5,366 nucleotides of DNA from Rikenellaceae bacterium. Its GTDB lineage: Bacteria > Bacteroidota > Bacteroidia > Bacteroidales > Rikenellaceae. Position 1 is the first letter of the stretch; each line of letters begins with the position of its first letter. Shown piece after piece: positions 1 to 5,366 of this stretch. The notes under the pieces were generated by a model that did not search any database, had not been told where the DNA came from, and saw only the letters and a program-made list of their open reading frames with translations. The position numbers and the translations under genes are program-made. The stretch lies in the NCBI GenBank assembly GCA_020859875.1, contig JAJBVJ010000273.1:1-5366 (forward strand), written 5' to 3'.

Positions 1-1
1 A

Positions 2-1075
2 TACTGCCATGCGGGGATTTACGGCAAAGTCGGCCTTAAAAAAAAGGGGGACGGAGGAAAAGACCGAGCCGCTCGAAATGCTGATGAAGGTGTCTCCGTG
101 GTGGTGCTTTTAGGCGACGACCATTGGTACCTCGACCATACTCTCCCCAAGATTCTCGCCCAGGAATATCCCCGCTTCGAGCTGGTAATAGTGGAGGTCG
201 GTACCACGGAGGATTTCTCCGACCGCCTTTATCGGCTCCGCGAAGGGTACGGCGGGCTGACCGTCACCCGGGTGGACAACGACCCGCGGTTCCCCATAAG
301 CAATAAAATAGCCTATAATATAGGGATTAAGGCGGCCCGTTACGATAATATCGTACTGACGACTTCCGACGCATATCCCGTCTCCCCTAAATGGATAGAC
401 CGGATGGCCGAGGGTTTCTCACGCGGAAATATAGTGATCGGATACTGCGGTCTGGAAAAGCGGGAAGGCATCCAGTCCGACCTGGCCCGCAGCAGCAGGC
501 TGTTTTCCTCGGTGCGGTACCTGGCCGAGGCACTGCGCGGTAAACCCTACCGCGGGATAATACAGAATATGGGCTTTACCCGTGAGATATATTTTTCCAA
601 TAAGGGGTTCGATTACCTGAATATGAATTTAGGCGAGGACGACCTTTTCGTCCAGCGATTGCTGAAAACGGGCAGGGCGGCGGTTGTAACGAATCACCAT
701 GCCACCGTCCGTCAGAAACAGTGGGGAGGCGCATCATGGTGGCGCGAAAGGCGTAAATATTACGATACCGCCGTCCGGTTCTATCCTTTATGGATAAAGT
801 TACATGCTGCGGCAGAAGCGGCTACCCGGCTGATGTTCTTCGCGGTTATAGTTGCGATGATAGCTATTCTTCCTGCGGAGCTAAAAATTGCGGCAGGGGT
901 ATTGTTTCTCGTACGGATGTTTGTGGTAAGATATTACGTTTGGCGGGCACGCAGGGTGCTCGGCGAACCTGGACTCGGCAACACATCGATGTTTTATGAC
1001 CTGTATTATCCCTTCGGCCGCGTATGGCTCACTATCATAGGCCGGATATGTCCGGCCCCCGGCGTATGGAGATAG
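2..1075 (+). CDS. Membrane-associated family-2 glycosyltransferase, 5' end outside window (partial)
   Basis: This is a GT-A fold glycosyltransferase that probably transfers a sugar from a nucleotide donor to an envelope lipid or glycan at the inner face of the membrane; donor and acceptor cannot be read from the sequence. The frame is open to the left edge. The first recognisable start in it, GTG at 98, falls inside the first beta strand (VSVVVLLGDD), so the true start lies upstream, presumably with an N-terminal membrane helix; the visible IYGKVGLKKK would be its cytoplasmic exit. Counting from the GTG, landmarks are a Rossmann-like half (residues 1-90), a TSDAYP motif where DxD is expected (89-94), GEDDLF (179-184, probable catalytic acid region), and WWRERRKYY (214-222) in the place of QxxRW. 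Hydrophobic segments at about 244-260 and 264-281 and a third weaker one near 303-318 follow. The family assignment is firm and the substrate unknown. The 3' end overlaps the sigma-factor gene. Confidence 0.88.
   Translation, partial: YCHAGIYGKVGLKKKGDGGKDRAARNADEGVSVVVLLGDDHWYLDHTLPKILAQEYPRFELVIVEVGTTEDFSDRLYRLREGYGGLTVTRVDNDPRFPISNKIAYNIGIKAARYDNIVLTTSDAYPVSPKWIDRMAEGFSRGNIVIGYCGLEKREGIQSDLARSSRLFSSVRYLAEALRGKPYRGIIQNMGFTREIYFSNKGFDYLNMNLGEDDLFVQRLLKTGRAAVVTNHHATVRQKQWGGASWWRERRKYYDTAVRFYPLWIKLHAAAEAATRLMFFAVIVAMIAILPAELKIAAGVLFLVRMFVVRYYVWRARRVLGEPGLGNTSMFYDLYYPFGRVWLTIIGRICPAPGVWR
1040..1057 (+). promoter_or_regulatory. Perfect 7-bp hairpin just upstream of the sigma-factor start
   Basis: The arms GGCCGGA (1040-1046) and TCCGGCC (1051-1057) are exact reverse complements around the tetraloop TATG. 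The stem ends 8 nt before the preferred ATG at 1066 and lies inside the last codons of the glycosyltransferase, so translating ribosomes would melt it. It could tune initiation of the sigma factor or couple it to upstream translation. No T-run follows, so it is not a standard terminator. The structure is seen in the sequence; any function is inference. Confidence 0.4.
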
Positions 1076-1653
1076 AAAAGTATATAATTGCGGACGACCA
1101 ATCGCTCGTGCGGATGAGCCTCGAGGGCGATACGGCTGCCTTCGAGCAGCTGTTCAACCGCTACCGCGATTCGATCTACCAGCTATACCTGCTTCGCACC
1201 GGGATCGGCCGCGACGATGCGGACGATATTTTGCAGGAGATATTCATTAAAGTCTACCTTAAACTACACCGGTACAATGCCGAATATACCTTCGGACAGT
1301 GGATTTATACCATAGCCCGCAATACTTTTATCGATTACGTCCGTAAGAAGCGCGAGGACATTCCCCTCGACACCTTCTCCGAGGGTTACCCTTCGGGGTC
1401 GCCCTCCTCGGCAATACCCACCCCCGAAGAGAGTTTTATAAGTTCCCAGCAGAAGGCGCAGCTGGAACACCACCTGGGTAAAATGACCCCCAGATACCGC
1501 AAACTGATCGAACTGCGATTCTTCCGCGACCTCTCCTACGAGGAGATCGCCGCGGAGCTGAATATACCGATGGGCACTGTAAAGACTCAGATACACCGGG
1601 CGCGGGAACAGCTCTGCCGGTCGATTACCGAGCATTCCGATATTTTACCCTGA
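1066..1653 (+). CDS. ECF-type RNA polymerase sigma-70 family sigma factor
   Basis: This is an alternative sigma factor that would direct core RNA polymerase to a dedicated promoter set; its regulon is not visible here. With the start at 1066 it has 195 residues. Region 2 spans about 13-96, with DDILQEIFIKVYL (53-65, core binding, region 2.2) and the -10 recognition helix FGQWIYTIARNTFIDYVRKK (76-95). A Pro/Ser/Gly-rich linker (about 99-125) leads to region 4 (131-186), whose helix-turn-helix LSYEEIAAELNIPMGTVKTQ (156-175) contacts the -35 element. Regions 1 and 3 are absent, as in ECF sigmas. ATG codons at 1024 (209 aa) and 1048 are also in frame. I prefer 1066 because MEIEKYIIADDQSLV leads straight into region 2 at the usual spacing and leaves a 10-nt overlap with the upstream stop, typical of translational coupling. 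No anti-sigma gene is adjacent; rsmG follows after 19 nt. Confidence 0.93.
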   Translation: MEIEKYIIADDQSLVRMSLEGDTAAFEQLFNRYRDSIYQLYLLRTGIGRDDADDILQEIFIKVYLKLHRYNAEYTFGQWIYTIARNTFIDYVRKKREDIPLDTFSEGYPSGSPSSAIPTPEESFISSQQKAQLEHHLGKMTPRYRKLIELRFFRDLSYEEIAAELNIPMGTVKTQIHRAREQLCRSITEHSDILP

Positions 1654-1672
1654 CCCGAAACAACCGGATATA

Positions 1673-2299
1673 TTGGATGCCGATATAATATACAGGTACT
1701 TTCCAGGACTCGGGCCGCTCCAGAGGGAGCGATTCGAGGCCCTGGCCCAGCTATACTCGGAGTGGAACGCACGGATAAACGTTATCTCCCGCAAGGATGG
1801 GCAGCAGCTTTACCTTCGGCATGTATTGCACTCCCTCGCCTTGGTAAAAGTCGTCGCCTTCAGCGCCGGGGCCCGAATTCTCGATGTGGGAACGGGCGGG
1901 GGATTTCCGGGAATTCCGCTGGCCATAATGTTTCCCGAAGCGCAGTTTACCCTCGTGGATTCCATAGGCAAAAAGATCAAGGTGGTTGAGGGGATAACCG
2001 GCCAGCTGGGTCTGGACAATGTCCAGGCGGTGAACACCCGTGCAGAGGTGGTGCCCGGCAAGTTCGATTATGTGGTTTCCCGAGCGGTAACGGCCCTGCC
2101 GTATCTTATCGGATGGGTGTGGAACAAGATCGAAAAGGGGCAGGCGGGATCGCTTCCCAACGGGATGTTCTGTCTTAAAGGGGGTGATTTAGGCGAAGAA
2201 ATTGCCGCTGCTGGTAAAAAGGCGGAGGTATATGAAATCGGAAACTTCTTCGGGGAAGAATTTTTCGAAACCAAAAAGGTGATTTACCTTCCCAGGTAA
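1673..2299 (+). CDS. rsmG: 16S rRNA (guanine(527)-N7)-methyltransferase RsmG (GidB)
   Basis: RsmG transfers a methyl group from S-adenosylmethionine to N7 of G527 in the 530 loop of 16S rRNA; in other bacteria its loss gives low-level streptomycin resistance. The 208-residue product has the family's normal length. Its N-terminus carries WNARINVISRKD (31-42) and LRHVLHSLAL (48-57). The SAM-binding loop DVGTGGGFPGIPLAI is at 71-85, LVDSIGKK at 94-101, SRAV at 136-139 and LKGGDLGEE at 168-176, all in the order of the E. coli protein. The start is chosen as TTG at 1673, giving DADIIYRYFPGL, which matches where the family usually begins. I find no in-frame ATG or GTG between the sigma-factor stop and this point, and the nearby ATG at 1677 is out of frame. 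The gene sits 19 nt after the sigma-factor stop and 34 nt before polA, so it is probably co-transcribed with both. Confidence 0.96.
   Translation: MDADIIYRYFPGLGPLQRERFEALAQLYSEWNARINVISRKDGQQLYLRHVLHSLALVKVVAFSAGARILDVGTGGGFPGIPLAIMFPEAQFTLVDSIGKKIKVVEGITGQLGLDNVQAVNTRAEVVPGKFDYVVSRAVTALPYLIGWVWNKIEKGQAGSLPNGMFCLKGGDLGEEIAAAGKKAEVYEIGNFFGEEFFETKKVIYLPR
2284..2299 (+). other. Small stem-loop over the rsmG stop codon
   Basis: TTACCT (2284-2289) and AGGTAA (2294-2299) are exact complements with a TCCC loop, and the right arm contains the rsmG stop codon. A second GC pairing, GGGG at 2301-2304 with CCCC at 2313-2316, follows before the A-rich polA leader. Neither is followed by a T-run, so termination between rsmG and polA is not supported. 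These may be chance structures or weak processing or translation elements. Confidence 0.2.
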
Positions 2300-2333
2300 C
2301 GGGGACGTAGGGCCCCAAAATAAAATAATCGGT

Positions 2334-5252
2334 ATGGATAATAAAAGGCTTTTTTTGGTCGATGCCTATGCACTGATATACAGGAGTTATTACGCTTTCC
2401 TTACGCGCCCGATGCGCAGTCCGGAAGGGGTGAATACTTCTCCTGTCTTCGGCTTCGTCAAGTTCCTGCGCGATCTCATAAAGCGCGAGCGTCCCCATTA
2501 CCTCGGGGTCGCGTTCGATTCGAAAGGCCCTACCTTCCGTCATGAGATGTACGGCGAATATAAGGCAAACCGTGATGCCGCCCCGGAGGACATCCACCTT
2601 GCCGTGCCATATATAAAGCGGATATTGGAGGCCATGCGTATTCCCGTTTTGGAAATGGCGGGCTGGGAAGCGGACGATATAATCGGGACGCTCTCCTGTC
2701 GGGGCGAACAGCAGGGTTTCGACGTATATATGGTCACTCCCGATAAGGATTTCGGCCAGCTTGTGAGGGATCATGTTTTTATTTACAAGCAAAATAAGGG
2801 CGGTGACGGCATTACCGTTATAAAGCCCGCGGATATTTACGAGAATTACGGCCTGGACGACCCGCGCCATATTATTGACGTACTGGCCCTGTGGGGAGAT
2901 GCTTCGGATAATATTCCCGGAGTTCCGGGGATCGGCGAAAAGACCGCCGTCAAGTTGGTCTGTCAGTTCGGGACGGTGGAGGAGATATTGGAAAACATAG
3001 ATCAGATCAAGGGGAAGCAGAAGGAGAATATACTGGCCCACAGGCAGCAGCTTATGCTTTCCAAAACGCTCGCAACCATAGACACCGATGCCCCCGTACC
3101 CTTCGATCCTTCGCAACTGGTGATGGAAAACCCGGATGTGCTGGCATTGCACGGGGTTTTTCTCGAACTGGGGTTCAATATGTTTATCCGCGAAATGGAG
3201 GCGGGGAAATTTCTGCCGGATATGACCCTTCCAGCCGGAATATCGTCGGGGTCCACATCCGGTGGAGACGACATGGAAGATGCGGAGTCGAAACCGATGC
3301 ACCCCAAATCTCCCACGCGCAACCTGCGGAAACGTCCTGCTGATAATTCCATGCAAGGCTCACTTTTCGGCGCCGCATCGTCGCAAATCCCTACCGGGGA
3401 GACAGAAGATGAGAGGACGGTGGTTTTCGACATACAGGACGGTTACGGGAATATCGACACCGTACCGCACGACTACCGCACTGCATCCACCGCGGAACAA
3501 GTCCGTGAAATTGTCGAAGATATAAGAAAGAAAGGGGAATTCTGCTTCGACACCGAGACCTCGGGATTCAATATATATTCCTGCAAATTATGCGGTATAT
3601 CGGTAAGCACCGAGCCCGGAAAGGCGTGGTACGTTTCGCTGGCCGGGGATAACCGGAAAGAACTGCTGGAGATACTGGAACCGGTTTTCAGCGATCCGGA
3701 CATAGCGAAGACGGGTCAGAATATCAAGTTCGACATCATGGCGCTCAGGGTGGCGGGGATCGAGACCCGCGGGTTCAAATACGGCACGATGCTGCTCCAC
3801 TATCTGCTCGATCCGGAGGCCCGCCACGGCATGAGCTACCTCAGCAGGCTGTACCTCGATTACGAGCCGGTAGAAATAGAGAAGCTGATCGGGAAGGGGA
3901 CCAAACAGATTACGATGGATATGGTACCGCCCGAGAAGATCGCGATCTACGCGGCGGAAGATGCCGATGTAACCCTCCGGCTGAAGGAAGTCCTCTGGAA
4001 AAAGGTTCAAGAGGAGAATCTCGAAAAACTTTACCGCGACATCGAGGAACCGATGATAGACGTGCTGGCCGGGATAGAGGCGGCGGGAGTGAAGATAGAT
4101 ACGGAAATATTGGCCGAGGCAGGCCGCGAGCTGAACCGAAAGCTGGCCGGCATGGAAGACCGGATACGGGAGCTGACCGGCGAGCCCGGCCTCAATGTAA
4201 ATTCGGCGAAACAGCTCGGGGAGGCCCTTTTCGGTAAAATGAAAATCGACCCGAAGCCCAAAACTACCAAGACCAAGCAATACCGAACGGACGAGGAGTA
4301 CCTGCAATCTCTCTCGGACAAGAGTCCCGTGATCGGGCTTATACTCGAATACCGCGGGATAAAAAAGCTTCTCTCGACCTATATCGAGGCCCTTCCCCAG
4401 CTGGTCGATCCCGTCACCGGGCGGGTGCACACCTCCTATAACCAGGCCGTTACCGCTACCGGTCGATTGAGCTCCTCGAATCCCAACCTTCAAAATATCC
4501 CGATCCGCGACGAGCAGGGCCGCGAAATCCGCAAGGCGTTCGTCCCCGCCGACAAAGACCATCTTCTGCTTTCGGCCGACTATTCGCAGGTCGAACTGCG
4601 GCTGATGGCACACCTCAGCGAAGACAATAACCTGATGGAGGCTTTCAATAAAAAAGAAGATGTGCATGCGGCCACGGCATCCCTCCTGTTCAACGTACCC
4701 CTTCCGGAGGTTACGTCCGACCAGCGGCGTAAGGCCAAAACGGCAAACTTCGGAATCATATACGGTATCTCGGCCTTCGGCCTCGGCCAGCGCCTCAATA
4801 TTCCCCGAGGGGAGGCCAAAGAGATAATAGACGGATATTTCCGATCCTACCCCGGAGTGAGGGAGTATATGGAAAGGGTGATCGAGCAGGCACGCGGACA
4901 GGGGTATGTTACAACCATATTCGGCCGTAAGCGCAAACTGCCCGACATCCGCTCGGCGAATGCCGTGGCTCGGGGGCTTGCCGAAAGGAATGCGATAAAT
5001 GCCCCGATACAGGGCAGTGCGGCCGATATAATCAAGATAGCCATGATCCAAGTCCATAGGGAGTTCCAAAAGCGGCGACTGCGATCGAGGATGATAATGC
5101 AGGTTCACGACGAACTGGTAATAGACCTGTATAAGCCCGAACGGGACCAAGTGGTCGATATCCTTACTTCGGCCATGGAAAATGCCGCCAAATTAAAAGT
5201 CGATCTTGTCGTGGATTACGGAATAGGGCAGAACTGGGTGGAGGCGCATTGA
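2334..5252 (+). CDS. polA: DNA polymerase I (5' nuclease, 3'-5' proofreading exonuclease and polymerase domains)
   Basis: Pol I removes RNA primers and fills gaps in lagging-strand synthesis and excision repair. The protein has 972 residues (E. coli 928); the extra length is mainly the linker. The 5' nuclease (1 to about 295) shows D10, D62, the WEADD cluster (111-115), D137/D139 in TPDKDF, and GDASDNIPGVPGIGEKTA (188-205). A charged, disordered-looking linker (about 300-360) contains QGSLF (341-345). The proofreading domain has D406/E408 (FDTET), D467 (GQNIKFD) and Y539/D543 (YAAEDAD), equivalent to E. coli D355/E357/D424/Y497/D501, so it should be active. The polymerase carries motif A (D749, E754), the O-helix R798/K802/F806/Y810, and motif C QVHDELV (H925-D926-E927); each is offset by 44 from E. 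coli numbering. F806 matches E. coli F762, which disfavours dideoxynucleotides. The ATG at 2334 follows an A-rich leader without a clear Shine-Dalgarno, usual for Bacteroidota, and MDNKRLFLVDAYALIYRS is a normal N-terminus. Confidence 0.99.
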   Translation: MDNKRLFLVDAYALIYRSYYAFLTRPMRSPEGVNTSPVFGFVKFLRDLIKRERPHYLGVAFDSKGPTFRHEMYGEYKANRDAAPEDIHLAVPYIKRILEAMRIPVLEMAGWEADDIIGTLSCRGEQQGFDVYMVTPDKDFGQLVRDHVFIYKQNKGGDGITVIKPADIYENYGLDDPRHIIDVLALWGDASDNIPGVPGIGEKTAVKLVCQFGTVEEILENIDQIKGKQKENILAHRQQLMLSKTLATIDTDAPVPFDPSQLVMENPDVLALHGVFLELGFNMFIREMEAGKFLPDMTLPAGISSGSTSGGDDMEDAESKPMHPKSPTRNLRKRPADNSMQGSLFGAASSQIPTGETEDERTVVFDIQDGYGNIDTVPHDYRTASTAEQVREIVEDIRKKGEFCFDTETSGFNIYSCKLCGISVSTEPGKAWYVSLAGDNRKELLEILEPVFSDPDIAKTGQNIKFDIMALRVAGIETRGFKYGTMLLHYLLDPEARHGMSYLSRLYLDYEPVEIEKLIGKGTKQITMDMVPPEKIAIYAAEDADVTLRLKEVLWKKVQEENLEKLYRDIEEPMIDVLAGIEAAGVKIDTEILAEAGRELNRKLAGMEDRIRELTGEPGLNVNSAKQLGEALFGKMKIDPKPKTTKTKQYRTDEEYLQSLSDKSPVIGLILEYRGIKKLLSTYIEALPQLVDPVTGRVHTSYNQAVTATGRLSSSNPNLQNIPIRDEQGREIRKAFVPADKDHLLLSADYSQVELRLMAHLSEDNNLMEAFNKKEDVHAATASLLFNVPLPEVTSDQRRKAKTANFGIIYGISAFGLGQRLNIPRGEAKEIIDGYFRSYPGVREYMERVIEQARGQGYVTTIFGRKRKLPDIRSANAVARGLAERNAINAPIQGSAADIIKIAMIQVHREFQKRRLRSRMIMQVHDELVIDLYKPERDQVVDILTSAMENAAKLKVDLVVDYGIGQNWVEAH

Positions 5253-5274
5253 CCCCTGCCTCTGCCCCCCTACA

Positions 5275-5316
5275 CCATAAAGCAAGGCCCGGAGTTCTCC
5301 GGGCCGTGCTGTATGG
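5275..5316 (+). terminator. Long interrupted hairpin after polA, probable (bidirectional) terminator
   Basis: The core is an exact 8-bp stem, GGCCCGGA (5286-5293) with TCCGGGCC (5298-5305), around the loop GTTC. It extends outward by AGCA/TGCT (5281-5284 with 5307-5310) and CCATA/TATGG (5275-5279 with 5312-5316), each step separated by one A-G mismatch (5285/5306 and 5280/5311). It begins 22 nt after the polA stop and ends 12 nt before the end of a minus-strand reading frame, as expected of a shared terminator between convergent genes. There is no T-run directly after it on either strand; the nearest on + is TTTTT at 5339-5343. The structure is certain and its terminator role likely. Confidence 0.72.
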
Positions 5317-5328
5317 GGGATTCAGCGG

Positions 5329-5366
5329 TTAAAGCATCTTTTTCACCTGTTCGTAATCATTTTGCG
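5329..5366 (-). CDS. C-terminal codons of a probable convergent gene (partial, unidentified)
   Basis: Reading the minus strand from the right edge, a frame gives QNDYEQVKKML followed by TAA (stop at 5331-5329). The composition is that of an ordinary amphipathic C-terminal helix. The end lies 12 nt beyond the post-polA hairpin, a sensible place for a convergent gene to stop. Only 11 full codons are visible, so the product cannot be identified, and the frame could be open by chance. Confidence 0.5.
   Translation of the reverse strand, partial: QNDYEQVKKML

Noticed and set aside
98..100. GTG at 98 as the true start of the glycosyltransferase
   Set aside because: The frame is open leftward to the window edge, and this GTG falls within the first core beta strand, so starting here would break the fold.
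1667..1687. AT-only inverted repeat around the rsmG TTG start
   Set aside because: It is five A/T pairs with a 9-nt loop, too weak to separate from chance in an ATA-rich sequence.
2301..2330. GGGG/CCCC pairing followed by an A-rich stretch as a terminator or promoter before polA
   Set aside because: The stem is only 4 bp with no T-run, and I see no Bacteroidota-type TTTG / TAnnTTTG promoter pair; the A-rich segment is better explained as the polA translation leader.
2175..3356. A 393-codon minus-strand open frame across the rsmG end and polA start
   Set aside because: It spans the ends of two well-conserved genes on the other strand, its translation resembles no family I know, and it is best read as an antisense shadow.
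3588..5150. A 520-codon open frame on the minus strand opposite polA
   Set aside because: It lies entirely over the conserved proofreading and polymerase domains, shows no recognisable domain, and is explained by codon bias in polA that keeps the antisense frame free of stops.
1..5366. CRISPR arrays, insertion sequences, tRNA/rRNA genes, toxin-antitoxin pairs, or an undescribed defence system
   Set aside because: I found no repeated units, transposase-like frames or RNA-gene signatures; nearly every base is covered by four recognisable conserved genes with short junctions.

Overview
The window reads as a compact block of ordinary chromosomal genes from a member of the Bacteroidota, most likely Bacteroidales and perhaps near Alistipes/Rikenellaceae. 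That placement is inference from protein style: the ECF sigma factor carries the region 2.4 wording FGQWIYTIARNTFIDYVRKK, and the glycosyltransferase belongs to a membrane-tethered GT2 type I associate with this phylum. It also rests on the lack of strong Shine-Dalgarno sequences, A-rich leaders, moderate-to-high GC and heavy use of the Ile codon ATA.

Layout, all on the + strand up to 5252: (1) a family-2 glycosyltransferase whose 5' end lies left of the window (to 1075); (2) an ECF-type RNA polymerase sigma factor overlapping it by 10 nt (1066-1653); (3) rsmG, the 16S rRNA m7G527 methyltransferase, apparently starting at a TTG (1673-2299); (4) polA, a full three-domain DNA polymerase I with all catalytic residues I could check (2334-5252). 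A long, interrupted but GC-clamped hairpin follows polA (5275-5316). Beyond it a minus-strand reading frame ends at 5329, probably the last codons of a convergent gene, so the hairpin may terminate transcription from both sides.

The four + strand genes are separated by -10, 19 and 34 nt, and I recognised no promoter between them, so co-transcription is likely. Their jobs (envelope glycan or lipid glycosylation, transcription control, ribosome methylation, DNA repair/replication) do not form one pathway. The block looks like a housekeeping cluster, and I see no mobile element, CRISPR array, tRNA/rRNA gene, toxin-antitoxin pair or defence system. I did not find a novel system.

The points most worth a second look are small: a perfect 7-bp hairpin just upstream of the sigma-factor start; altered acidic residues in the glycosyltransferase; a beta-clamp-like pentapeptide in the polA linker; the TTG start of rsmG next to a decoy ATG; and the architecture of the terminal hairpin.
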